Source of the DNA: Ectocarpus siliculosus
Lineage: Eukaryota; Sar; Phaeophyceae; Ectocarpales; Ectocarpaceae
Reading direction: 5' to 3'
Assembly: GCA_000310025.1 (NCBI GenBank)
Contig: FN649728.1
Location: forward strand, 7,093,813-7,157,812
DNA length: 64,000 bases
The notes beneath the pieces were generated by a model, which saw only the letters and a list, made by a program, of their open reading frames with translations, was not told the origin of the DNA and made no database searches. Positions 40,801 through 49,409 of the stretch are shown piece after piece; position 1 is the stretch's first letter; each line of letters starts with the position of its first letter. The position numbers and the translations under genes were made by a program.

Positions 40801-43800
40801 CTCGCACATGCACCCACCCATCTCGCCAATCCTCTTGTCCATGCTCGTAGTGTACAGCATACCACACCACCTAAAATGGCAGGAAAATGCAATTTACTCG
40901 CCTGCGGAAGCTGTTGGCAGCTGCGGTCTCCAAGGGCTGCAGAGACTTCTCGAAGTCCTTTACCCGCGACTCCCACTCCTGCTGAGTGTATGGGTTGTAG
41001 CTGGAGCAGAATTTCGGCGACAAGAACCAACAGCAAGTCGTTCAATTAGTCCACAAGGTTGCAGTTGAGGCAGGACTACATGGAGTACCGGGCTTCAGAT
41101 TTGCCCGATATCCCCAGGCGACTGTTTTGGATGGTTCTCCTGAAAAGCCGGCAGCAAACTAGTCACGGGATGGCAATGGGATCGGCAGAGATGCGAACCA
41201 ACTCTAGCGGTCAACGGGTGCATGGAAAATCCCCCTTATGAACAGTGCAGGGAGTAGCCTGCTTTGAGCTGGCAGCAACACGATGGCGAGTGCTTCGAAT
41301 TCAATGGCAGGACCCGGCAAAACAAGCACGTGGGGCGAAAATAGCAGTAGCCGAGTGCCACAGAAAACGTGCCGTGACTTGCTCCGTAAACACGACCCTC
41401 AAAGCGCTACCGCAGAGCGAGTCACGTTGGGCGTTGGCAGACGATGGGCCAAGAACCGAAATTCCGCCGCTATGCGTGCCGAAGAGTGCGCGGCTTTTCT
41501 CGACTGGTGATAAAACGTGTCGTATGCTTACGACAAGGCTCAACCATGGGCACCCGCCGACAGTTTCAGGTCATGGAAAGGCTTCACCGCGGCGTACCTC
41601 AGCGCAGACATCTCCCGGAACGGCTTGAAGATCTCGTGGGAGTCGTCCGCCATGCCGCCGCCCCGTCCACGTCCGAGGAGTCGTCCGAGCTCCTCCCGCG
41701 TCGTTCTCAAGCGGTGGATTTCCTGGTGTCATCGTTTCATTTCGATTTTTTTGCATGATGAGCGATGTTTCGGTACGTGTGAGAGCATCTGCGAAAGGAG
41801 GCGCTCGAGACACCCTGTGATACCTACGGTTCATCGTCGGCGCCTTTTCCATGGACATCGCAAATGCAAGAATCAGGAATTGAAGAGTTTGGCGTTGCAC
41901 GCTGCCGTATCAGGGACTGGCCCGGAGAAGCAGGTTGTGGCGGTTCTGAATTTCGACGCATGTTTTTTTCTTTCGATGGAAATATCAATATGTTGTCTCG
42001 TGCCGGGTGATGATGAGATTCTCCTTTCGACGGTCGACTTCACACGTCCACGCGCTATGCCCTTTGACGTAACCAATCGCTTTCCACTCGCTCGTGCCGT
42101 GCATTTCGACGCAGCCAACCATTTCCCGTACCTCCAGCCTCGCCGCTGTGCCCGCGGTTAGGTTGTCGACGTGAGGGTCGCCTTTCCAAGGGTGCTGAAT
42201 GAACCCCGACCAGTAAGAAGAAGAGAGTTCCTCCGTGATGCGGCACCACTTCGAACAGATCTGACACATGTCCGGAGGAAGAAGAACCAAATCTTGTACG
42301 TGCGTTGATAGGTGAGCAATGCGCGTAGGGACCGCGGTGGAACTTGTCCATGCTTGAGGAATTTTGGCCGCGTTCGCTGTTTGGGTGTGCCGTCACCCGT
42401 CGAAGAACTAAAAAAAGTGGGCATGTGTTAGTCCTAGTTCTTAGTTCGCTCCGTGATGCGGCGCCTCTTTGTCACCTACCTGATACTCGCGAACCAAAGG
42501 GTGAGACCAGGGCGACAGCAATAACGCCGGGAAAGGATGCTTTGTGTGGATGGAGGTCGACTCGTGCAGCCTCGCTTGCGCTGAGCGAACCATTCTGCAG
42601 TGTGAGAATCGGAAACAGCCACACACGCACCTGCGCCCCTTCTAGCAGTCTGGTGCGGACGTCGCTCAGAGGTCCCGCCCATATGTCTAGAGGTCGGAGT
42701 TTCTCCTGCACGTGCCTGTATCGAAGAAGATGTGTTTTCGGGGGGGGGGGGGGGGGGGGGGGAGGGCCGGGGTCCCCCCTTCATATCCCGGGGAAAAAAT
42801 TAAAACAAGGCCGGGGTTTTTTTTTTTTTAAGGCCCTGGGAGGGGCCCCGAAACGGCTTCTTTTGCTGGNNNNNNNNNNNNNNNNNNNNNNNNNNNNNNN
42901 NNNNNNNNNNNNNNNNNNNNNNNNNNNNNNNNNNNNNNNNNNNNNNNNNNNNNNNNNNNNNNNNNNNNNTCGCCGCTTCATATCCCGTGGATGAAGTTTA
43001 AGCAAGGCCTGTGTTTTTTTTTTTTCGATGCTCTGTGACTGTCACTGATACTGCTTCGTTTGCTTGGATTGGTTGGAGTAGAAAATTGGTGAATTAATTT
43101 AGCCAATCCTTGGGCCCGCGGGTCACAGTTGAACAAGGCATGAGCTCCCGATACCGAGCCTGACAAGCCTACCGAGACTACACCCGCTTCGTTGTTCCCC
43201 GTGCAAGTGTTTATTTTTAGTCGAGCAAAAACAGAAGTGCGTCTGTTGATCTCGTCATTGGCAATGCATACCAAGCGGAAGAAATCGAAGAAAGCGACGA
43301 GGTCAAGGAAGAAGACTACCCCGTATGTACCTGCAAAGGGCGGCCCCGATGACGTCGAACAGGTGGGCCATTCGCGCCTGGGGGTACGACCCCCTAGCCC
43401 CCCCCCCGCCGTCGGCCTTCCAAACTTCGTCCAACGCCGTGTGGGTAATATCCATCAGCTCTTCGAGCTGTCGTGAAAATCGCCCGGCAAAGAAAACATG
43501 ACAGCGAGCTGAATTTCGATCAAAAAAACTTTGAATATCCGCATGCGCGAATGGGAAAAAAAACTCGAACGCCGCTCGCGGCGGGAGGTGGAGTTGCGTG
43601 CGGCAATATTCTAAAACTACTGTCGCAATTTGCAGCAGAGTTGCGGATGAGATGAATACGGGTTTAGCGTTGTGGATTGCAATGGCCTTCCTCGAATGGT
43701 TTCTTGCCACCCCCCCAGCACATCCTCCCGTCTGTTGGGCTACTTGTAGTCGGTCTCGGTACTAGAAAACTCACCGGTTGATATCCTGATATGTATATCG

Positions 43801-46800
43801 AAGGAAGCGGTGCCCCAGACTAAATTTCCTTACTTTAGTGCGACTTCCACCGCCCTAGCGCCATGAAAAAGGATAAACTCCTCCCCCGATTCCAATGTCA
43901 TTCCTCGGGACCAATTTTATGCTTCATCGGCTAATTGTTTTCGCGTGCGCTTCGGGGGGGCTCGCACGACAAGTGGAAGCGAACCCGCCCGACGGATCTG
44001 TTTGCCGCACTCATCGCCACGCACCTCCTCCGTCTGAAGGCCCGAAAGAGCGGCGAACGGTTCCCGCAAAGGCTCCAGCGCCCTCGCCACCGCTGTCACG
44101 AGTTCCCTGTCGGCTGCTCTCCCGGAGTATCTGCGGCACCCAGGACACAGAATATGCTATTGCGCACAACCGGTTCGAAGCGCAAATAGACCGCAAGGCT
44201 TGCTTCCAAGGAGCTACATGGTGCGACTATTGGCTGCTTCATGTTGTGCCGCGAACGAAGCGCATCATTGGGCGATCGCGCCTCCAACTCCCCCGTCATC
44301 TGTCACAACTGCAGTTTCCTTCTCAGTACATACAACCGGTGGAGTAATTCGTAGCCTGCTCAATCAGGCAGGATCGGGACTCGTGCGAAGCGAACACAAT
44401 TCCTTCTATGAGTACGATTGCGTATAGAAAACGTTCCGGGGTCGGTTGTGGTTCGCGGTCATGCAAAGTGAAGCCGAACCCTAGTTATTCTTTCCGTCGA
44501 GTCCACTCCTGGCGCACAGAGACATACCGTCCATACATGTGGTGGAGGGATTTCCCAAGTCCTACGGCAACATGTGCAGATTGTCGCCGTCTCAATGTTC
44601 CACTCACCCCGACCAAAATTGGAACTCGTCGGAAGGGTACACGATGCCCCCGAAACAGGAAAGATTTCCATTCTGCCGCGATGTGTTGCCCTTCCGGTCT
44701 TCGTTACTGTTGTTGTTGTGGCTGCTGTTGTCGTTGTCGTGGCTAATATCCCCGCCTCCGCCGTATATGACCGCGTCGCCAAGAGTGGAATCCAGCAGGG
44801 CGATCACGGACTGTGATAGGCGGGTATTGATAGATAAGTATTGTGTTTTTCAATTATCGAGGTGTCGCTGTTCTTCTTCTTTTTGGTTGCAGGAAGCTGC
44901 TGCTGCTGCTATGCGTGCCTATCGAATCAGCCCCCTGTTAGATGATGATGTTCCAATGTAGATGGCAGCGACGTCCGTTGTCGTAGACCCGCACGACGAC
45001 ACAGTCCGTTGAGACGATTTCGCTTGCTACGGTTTCCAGATCATCGTCGACCATGCAAGGGCGTTTTCGTTGAAACTACAAGTGGCCCGAAAATTCTGCG
45101 TATCACGAAACATGATTAGGATGCTTTCACGGGGTTGGTCACACGCACGCATGGCCTTTGAACGGCCCGTTGTTCCCATGACATCCCTTGAGTTCGTTAA
45201 GGGTTGCACACTTCGGGTAAGCATCGTTGGGATTCCCAAGTGACGAGATGAACTCGTAGAGATGGACTCATTTTCGCTTTGCTGCCGGCAAAGCGAAGAG
45301 CATCGCCAGCGCCGACAACGAAACATGAAGAGGAAACTAGATGTGTTCGTTGGGTTTCTAATCACGGAAAAGACCCGTTCAACGAGGAAAAAAATCCCCC
45401 TTTGAGAGCGTTGGCGCTAGAACTCTCTCTGAGTGGAATCTAGGGTCATGGCAGCACCGAAACCATTGCGCGGCCGGGTTGTGCTGTGTGCGGGTCATGG
45501 TTCATACGACGTAGTGCTAGGAGGATGGCTCGTTCAAAGGCGGAATCACGTATGAGATTATGACAAACCATGTAGGCATTATGTCATGTTAGCCCCCCTG
45601 GAGATGTTGCCGGTTCCAAAATGTCTTTGACAGCTCCGAACGCCACATTGTTCTCAACAACAGTCCCTTTGTCACACATCATCAGTTCGTTCGACCATGA
45701 ACTGTTCTCAAGAACAGAGGATCGTGTGCTCGTGTTGAGTCATCACCTGGACCTTTCCGCTGAGCTCCTGCCTGCCGGCCTCGTTTTTCAGCAAGGCGGG
45801 GGCGTAGACTGAATGGACCGAATGATACAGGCTATTCAGCGGGGACCCTGTCATCGAGGACACCTGTTTTTCCGCACGGCGTTGCAGATGCCATATATTG
45901 GTCGGGTGGGTTGGTTGAGGCTTCAGCTGTAGATGGAGGAACGAGCGATGGGTTGGTTTCTTCTGTGCTGATGCAAGCTGCTTGGGTGGGTTGAGGCGAA
46001 GGGTGAACGCTTAAAGAGAAACACAAGTCGTTCGCGGATATTAACGGAATCAGGCATGGATAACGGTACCGTTGTGACCCTTGATGGAAGTTTTAGCGGC
46101 ACAAAATGCGAAAAAAAAGAGTCGACCTTGGGCACAAGTATACCTGCACGAGGCTCCTAATGTTGCCGCCCGTGACAGGTTCAGGCCTTAGCTTCACGAA
46201 ATGAAGACCGACGCGACCTTCGGCCGGCGATTCATCCTCATCTCCACCCTCTTTCGTCTCTGTCGGATGAAGTCGAGTCGATTCATGCCGTGTTCGATCA
46301 CGGGTCATGGATGCACGCAAGCGGGCATTGAAAAACCCGATAAGAAGGGCGTTTGAGCCTCACTGATGTGCTCACGCAGGTTAATCCGCCCCCGCGGCCA
46401 TACGTGGGAATTTCGAGATTTATCATCGTGCAACGTTAAGCCCCGTCAGCCAGTGTCGTTGTTGATAGGGTTCCTGATGTGTTTGTGGTTGACCGTGGAG
46501 GCACAGCAGTTTCTCGTTGACAGGACATCAATGAAGCCCCGTGCGGTTGCTTGCGGACGTCGGGTGCGCAAACTCAACCGACGAAGAATTTGTATCAGGG
46601 TAAGCTAACACAGGGAGGAATTGCTCAGAACTATGTAGTGTTGTATTTTTATCAAGCGGAAATTGGGAGTTTGATCTTCGGCGGCTGAACAAACGAAAGT
46701 GTACTACGTAGCTTCAACGGACGGAGCCCCCCCGAGGCCTAGAAGGGGCATCGACAACGAATATCAAGTGTTCTCTGTACCTCGCTCTGAGCCTCCATCG

Positions 46801-46943
46801 AGAAGCTCGAGGCCGTTGTCCAGTCGCAGGTCTCCACCAGGGTGTGCCCGCACACACAAGACGGCGGTATTCGGGTCGTCCAGGAACAGCTGCAACTCTT
46901 TTCTCCCCTGCACAGCTCGGAGAATTTCGTCCCTCGTGCTCTT
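238..46943 (-). CDS. DYNC2H1: Cytoplasmic dynein 2 heavy chain (IFT retrograde motor), 81 exons, partial
   Basis: Minus-strand gene encoding the heavy chain of the dynein that moves IFT trains from the ciliary tip back to the base. I placed 81 exons totalling about 10,450 nt (about 3,480 codons); phases agree at every junction. Assignment to dynein 2 rather than dynein 1 or axonemal dyneins rests on the AAA1 stretch [20 protein letters not shown], the following [14 protein letters not shown], and on tail and linker segments that align without long gaps to animal DYNC2H1. Exon order on the strand is tail, linker, AAA1, AAA2, AAA3, AAA4, stalk, AAA5. AAA6 and the C-terminal domain lie beyond the left edge. 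The first coding exon (expected to supply the start codon and roughly 20-25 residues) was not found upstream of 46943. Introns average about 450 bp. Six introns are GC-AG. Exons are listed in the domain entries that follow. Confidence 0.95.
2534..7525 (-). CDS. DYNC2H1: Dynein 2 heavy chain, stalk and microtubule-binding domain
   Basis: Ascending coiled coil: exons 7293-7525, 6936-7061, 6504-6644 and 5976-6058. Microtubule-binding tip: exons 5333-5507 and 4623-4729. Descending coiled coil: exons 4183-4266, 3329-3403 and 2534-2728. The tip has [40 protein letters not shown] and [10 protein letters not shown], then [11 protein letters not shown], the standard dynein pattern for docking on the microtubule. 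Heptad-like, charged sequence such as [20 protein letters not shown] and QLKEEFAQR flanks it. Exon 7293-7525 starts with a Gly/Ser/Thr-rich insert (about 40 residues) before [14 protein letters not shown]. The donor of exon 5976-6058 is GC (AAG then gcgagt). Confidence 0.94.
8312..10972 (-). CDS. DYNC2H1: Dynein 2 heavy chain, AAA4
   Basis: Exons at 10856-10972, 10346-10432, 9535-9736, 9040-9188, 8762-8877 and 8312-8430. The P-loop reads [13 protein letters not shown]: the Lys of the Walker A motif is Arg and the Thr/Ser is lost, as is usual in DYNC2H1 (GRSGVGRR). [20 protein letters not shown] (Walker B region), [23 protein letters not shown] and [11 protein letters not shown] are further anchors. 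In the last exon the downstream donor at 8311 was preferred to one 35-40 bases earlier in the transcript, because only it leaves the phase required by the next exon. Confidence 0.9.
11612..11651. repeat. 10-bp tandem repeat in a dynein intron
   Basis: Unit ttgccgaagg, three perfect copies and one partial copy, in the intron between exons 10856-10972 and 11823-11936. Confidence 0.9.
11823..14584 (-). CDS. DYNC2H1: Dynein 2 heavy chain, AAA3
   Basis: Exons at 14354-14584, 13826-14038, 13347-13501, 12958-13009, 12492-12623 and 11823-11936. The P-loop reads [11 protein letters not shown]: the Thr/Ser normally after GK is replaced by Asp. Animal DYNC2H1 also departs from GK[TS] here, so this looks like a family trait rather than damage. 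[20 protein letters not shown] (Walker B region), [33 protein letters not shown] and [20 protein letters not shown] follow. A basic, glycine-rich insert ([16 protein letters not shown]) sits shortly after the P-loop and is absent from the animal protein. The donor of exon 13347-13501 (gtctac) is weak; it was accepted on phase. Confidence 0.92.
14968..18336 (-). CDS. DYNC2H1: Dynein 2 heavy chain, AAA2
   Basis: Exons at 18163-18336, 17390-17482, 16763-16952, 16332-16452, 15868-15946, 15334-15515 and 14968-15094. Walker [12 protein letters not shown] is in the first exon, preceded by [64 protein letters not shown] and [10 protein letters not shown] follow in order. In dyneins AAA2 binds nucleotide and has a structural role. 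The last exon includes a run of glycines encoded by GGC/GGT triplets near 15010-15032, a low-complexity linker ahead of AAA3. The donor of exon 15334-15515 (gtgaat) was chosen because it is the only one that joins in phase to the next exon before a stop. Confidence 0.94.
18707..21969 (-). CDS. DYNC2H1: Dynein 2 heavy chain, AAA1 (main ATPase site)
   Basis: Exons at 21874-21969, 21354-21425, 20323-20441, 20027-20189, 19417-19578, 19056-19223 and 18707-18778. AAA1 is the principal ATP hydrolysis site. Walker A GPAGTGKT is in the first exon; [18 protein letters not shown] follows; Walker B CFDEFNR is in the third; the sensor I region [12 protein letters not shown] with [14 protein letters not shown] in the fourth; [15 protein letters not shown] in the fifth. 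All key catalytic residues are intact. Two donors here are GC: after exon 20323-20441 (gcaaga) and after exon 18707-18778 (gcaaga). In both cases no GT site within reach preserves frame and alignment. Confidence 0.96.
22366..28057 (-). CDS. DYNC2H1: Dynein 2 heavy chain, linker (DHC_N2)
   Basis: Exons at 27968-28057, 27076-27210, 26555-26767, 25968-26123, 25521-25615, 25060-25159, 24670-24789, 24091-24288, 23555-23614, 22892-23043 and 22366-22549. The linker is the lever that swings across the AAA ring. Highly conserved linker blocks are present: [18 protein letters not shown] joined to [22 protein letters not shown] with [62 protein letters not shown] joined to [10 protein letters not shown], and [15 protein letters not shown]. 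The exon ending at 24670 uses a GC donor with an otherwise perfect consensus (AAG then gcaagt). Exon 24091-24288 carries a small insert, relative to animals, before VERVEEWL-like sequence. Confidence 0.94.
28592..30986 (-). CDS. DYNC2H1: Dynein 2 heavy chain, tail-to-linker exons
   Basis: Exons at 30795-30986, 30482-30592, 30046-30207, 29562-29696, 28929-29066 and 28592-28732. They carry [80 protein letters not shown] with [10 protein letters not shown], and [19 protein letters not shown]. The helical character and the KFGARWxxLKP and DWISFR anchors match the part of DYNC2H1 just before the linker. The donor of the last exon is read as GC (CAG followed by gcaggt), because this choice keeps the frame and gives a gap-free alignment into the next exon; a GT site a few bases later in the transcript would shift the frame. 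The intron 30987-32119 contains the first assembly gap. Confidence 0.88.
31497..31650. other. Poly(G) run and first assembly gap
   Basis: A run of about 20 G, about 30 bases of ordinary sequence, then exactly 100 N (31551-31650). It lies in the dynein intron 30987-32119, so no coding exon appears to be missing. The round number suggests a scaffold gap of unknown true size. Confidence 0.95.
32120..36718 (-). CDS. DYNC2H1: Dynein 2 heavy chain, tail (DHC_N1 second part)
   Basis: Exons at 36596-36718, 35954-36037, 35595-35716, 34953-35037, 34385-34479, 34103-34178, 33327-33530, 32820-32912 and 32120-32269. Conserved blocks in order: [56 protein letters not shown] with [69 protein letters not shown] and [14 protein letters not shown]. 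The run from [11 protein letters not shown] to WTVLGQVD follows animal DYNC2H1 almost residue for residue in spacing. A SINE-like element lies in the intron 36038-36595. The first border of exon 33327-33530 is tandemly copied in the intron upstream (see repeats). Confidence 0.93.
33508..33770 (-). repeat. Tandem copies of a dynein exon acceptor border
   Basis: On the minus strand the real border of exon 33327-33530 reads cgcttaccag|atgtacaagg. A second copy at about 33615-33655 reads cgcttatgagatgtacaagg, and a third, degraded copy lies near 33735-33765 (catggccctag). The intervening sequence is also shared (catgtgtg, tttctcgtccc, ggcaggcgg), with a unit of about 110 bases. The second copy keeps the AG. 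Confidence 0.88.
36092..36405 (-). mobile_element. tRNA-derived SINE-like element
   Basis: On the minus strand this element starts with a tRNA-like head: an A-box-like TGGTCTAGTTGG (36381-36392) and a perfect B box GGTTCGAATCC (36338-36348). A second A-box-like TGGCCTAGTGG follows at 36275-36285. It ends in a run of 14 A (36092-36105). RNA polymerase III promoter boxes in the head with a poly(A) end is SINE architecture. The head is not a working tRNA: the two acceptor halves do not pair and the anticodon loop is too long. It lies in the dynein intron 36038-36595, in the same orientation as the gene. I saw no clear target-site duplication. Confidence 0.6.
36733..36758. repeat. GTT trinucleotide microsatellite
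   Basis: About eight GTT units in the dynein intron upstream of exon 36596-36718. On the transcribed strand they read AAC. Confidence 0.92.
37636..42260 (-). CDS. DYNC2H1: Dynein 2 heavy chain, tail (DHC_N1 first part)
   Basis: Exons at 42132-42260, 41598-41722, 40902-41000, 40290-40343, 39921-40008, 39262-39372, 38810-38904, 38399-38474 and 37636-37692. Anchors include [76 protein letters not shown] followed across a junction by [16 protein letters not shown] and EEVQDGL. These match the DHC_N1 tail region that binds partner chains. The exon ending at 40902 must use a GC donor: the nearby GT site gives a different phase and breaks the frame into the next exon. The last exon, 57 nt, is placed by phase and by its match to the segment just before the conserved [16 protein letters not shown]. 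Confidence 0.88.
42631..46943 (-). CDS. DYNC2H1: Dynein 2 heavy chain, N-terminal tail exons
   Basis: Exons at 46781-46943, 46144-46259, 45753-45863, 44608-44810, 44025-44130, 43331-43467 and 42631-42715. They align with the extreme N-terminus of animal DYNC2H1: [62 protein letters not shown] and [10 protein letters not shown] are the anchors. This part of the tail helps dimerise the chain and bind its intermediate and light chains. The exon at 44608-44810 has an Asn/Ser/Asp-rich low-complexity insert between the conserved LLDSTLG and YPSDEF. The first listed exon starts in phase 0 with KSTRDE and has no start codon, so one more 5' exon must lie upstream. The second assembly gap falls in the intron between 43331 and 42715. 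Confidence 0.9.
42739..43080. other. Second assembly gap flanked by two versions of the same sequence
   Basis: A poly(G) run (about 42739-42762), then 42781-42869, then 100 N (42870-42969), then 42970 onward. The segment just left of the gap (tcatatcccggggaaaaaat, a T run, gcttcttttgctgg) is a degraded version of the segment just right of it (tcatatcccgtggatgaagt, a T run, gcttcgtttgcttgg). The gap is in the dynein intron 42716-43330. Confidence 0.9.
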
Positions 46944-47435
46944 CTGTAATAGAGTAAAGGCCGAAGCACAACTCTTCGGTTGTTTCCACGCCTTCGATGA
47001 GTTGACTGGTTGGGGGTCCAGCAACACAGCTAAACATTGTTTCTTACCGCCCACGGGTCTGCTATAAGGTGCAGTTTTCATCATCACCACCAGAAAACGC
47101 TGCACGTTTTCCTTGCCACATCGTCAGAACTATTTGCTGCAGTTGCAGCAGCACGGAGAAGGAGGGGCTAAAATCCATCCCCCGAAGGCAGGAGGTACGA
47201 AAGGGCAACGTGACAGGTCTTACACCGGAAGCGAAACTAGTGCTGGTTGCTGGCGAACCTACTGCGACGCCCCGTTCCACGCAGGGCAAGCCGAGGGGAC
47301 GCCTGCTCAGGAATACCCTCACGGTAGACCGTTGAAACACACCATGTAGGTGGTATTCTTGCCGCAACCTTCAAGGGATCCGACCCCAGAAACTCTCTAC
47401 GTTCGCTGTTAATCTAGGCTTCGGTGTTCCACTTC

Positions 47436-47519
47436 TTTCCTGACAGTTTCCTTCCCCATAGATCATGTGCTACTGACTTTCCTGAGAGTTTCCTTCCCCA
47501 TAGATCATGTGCTACTGAC
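47436..47519. repeat. 42-bp tandem duplication, intergenic
   Basis: Two copies differing by one base, containing tttccttccccatagatcat and gtgctactga. Confidence 0.92.
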
Positions 47520-49149
47520 AATGGGATTTTCCTTCTACATCACCATCGGTCTCGAGCGTGCTACCGGGCATGGCCGTTCAAATGGCTTCATACTCTAGCC
47601 CTGACCAAGCAGGAAGGTACCAGTTGCAACCCAGACGGAACTATGCATTTGGAGGCTTCGCACCTCACTGCTCAAGCCAGCGATTACATCGGCGATGTAG
47701 TCTTCGCGCTTGTCTAGCATGATGCTCAGGTGTCAAGCCAGCCCGAGCTTCAACAGGCAGCCCTGATCTCCCACAAACAGCTGTGCAGCAGCCCACAAGC
47801 GAAATGGTAATAGCACCAGCATTCGGCAATGCCCAGCACCAAGAAGTGCTACTGAGAGGGCGAAAGTCTAGCCCAGACTACAATAACTTCAGCACGAGGC
47901 GCGCGCTTATGGTGTTGCTCCGAGAAAGTGCAGGGTTAATTAAGCAAGCGGTTTCTGCTGCTGTAACAGCAGACGACATGGTACCGGTGAATATGTACTG
48001 CGGAATTGTTTATGATTCAGCTTTCGAGTGGGGGAAGACGGGCGGAAGCTATCGTCTACACGTGGTCCCTGTTTGTTTACTGTAGCTTAATCTAGGGCAG
48101 GCATTATTCTTCCTGCCTGGCCGTGTGCATGTCACCCTACCGAAGCAGCCTTTTGCTATTTCTGCTCTATAGCGGGAACACATGCAGTCTTTCGCACAAG
48201 TAAACACACCCTCTTGTGAGTCCATTACTTTCGTTTTCGTTTGTACCCTGATTTGGATGAACTTGTGATGTCGGACATTCGCCTCTTGAGACGAGTTCTG
48301 CCTTTGCAAGCCGTCTACAGGGAACAGGAGGTGATGGGTTACAGTACGTACTGCTGTACGTCTCCATAGTCGAAAGCATAGAACGGTTGTTTCTCTGAAG
48401 CACAATAGAAAGGATAGAGGTGCGGCAACAGGAACGTGTTGCAAAGCCCAACACATGCTGACGACGTACACTAGACCCTGCACATCTACGGCTGGTAGAT
48501 GTGAACAAATGTACGATGCCCTACTGGGTACTACAAATGGAATTCCTTTGTAGACTGCACTTGTTCAGCCTACAGCAAGCTGGGCGGACTAGTGTAATAA
48601 ATAGCAGTCTGCACAGCATGGCATTGGGTCAGAGAGACAGGAACGATGAACGCTGAATACATTCAAGTACATATTCAAGTTCTCAGCACAGCATCCAAAG
48701 GGCAGTAGCTAAAGCTGGGGGAAATGTCGGATCCGAGAGGAGAAAAGCGTCAATCGAGCGTTTATAGCGAAAGATCCGTTCTCAGGGCGACGGGATGCCG
48801 TGGGGTGTGAGGTTGGTATGTATGTATGCACAAGAGACGGCGAGAGCTAAACCAGGCAGTGCGCGGTGTGAGACGGCACAACATTCACGTGCGCACCCAG
48901 CATCATGTCATGCAAAAGCGTGTTTTTCCAAGAGTGATACATACCATGTGCGAGGAAGCATGCAATGGCTCCAAACGGCGCGCTATATATGTACGCGTGG
49001 AGACCTGACCAGGTGGATCCTATCCTACCGTTTATCTTACCGTCTTCGTGTTGTCGTCGATCAGGGGCCGGCATTCCTCTCGGGAAAAGGACTACACAAA
49101 CGAGTGGGTATCGTCAATCAAGACGACAACGGTCCTCTTCAGTGACCTA

Positions 49150-49409
49150 TGTGACTTCCCCGCGGCAGCCGCGCCCCCGTCGCGCGTTTCGAACTTACAC
49201 ACGCGCAAGCGAATCGAGATCTCCGAAATCTCCGAAACTGGCCGGGGTTCAGCGGATTTTCGCGGGCGGTTGTCTTGTCAGGGGGCACCGTGAATGAACG
49301 CCACAACAGCGACCGGAGAACAGGGCGGAGAGAGCGGGAAACAAGGCAGAAGGGAACACCGGGAAACCAGGAGCTGAGAAGGGCGACCTTGTTTGCACGA
49401 GCACTCAAG
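49150..49409 (+). promoter_or_regulatory. CpG-rich stretch ending in a strong 5' splice site: possible myosin promoter and untranslated first exon
   Basis: The stretch is CpG-rich and purine-rich compared with its surroundings and ends at CTCAAG|gtgagt, a near-perfect plus-strand donor (GT at 49410). It lies about 3.9 kb upstream of the myosin start codon on the same strand. A short upstream frame of 27 codons begins at the ATG near 49294. I read it as a candidate non-coding first exon of the myosin gene. It could equally belong to an unrelated transcript. Confidence 0.3.

Noticed and set aside
42739-42762. Poly(G) tract as a G-quadruplex regulatory element
   Set aside because: It borders degraded sequence and an assembly gap, so a base-calling artefact is the simpler reading.
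45864-45920. Candidate dynein exon with [11 protein letters not shown]
   Set aside because: Its phase clashes with the next exon; the overlapping exon 45753-45863 starting [16 protein letters not shown] fits both phase and homology.
47783-48085. Plus-strand open frame of 100 codons, intergenic
   Set aside because: No recognisable domain, splice context or neighbour support; length is within chance expectation.
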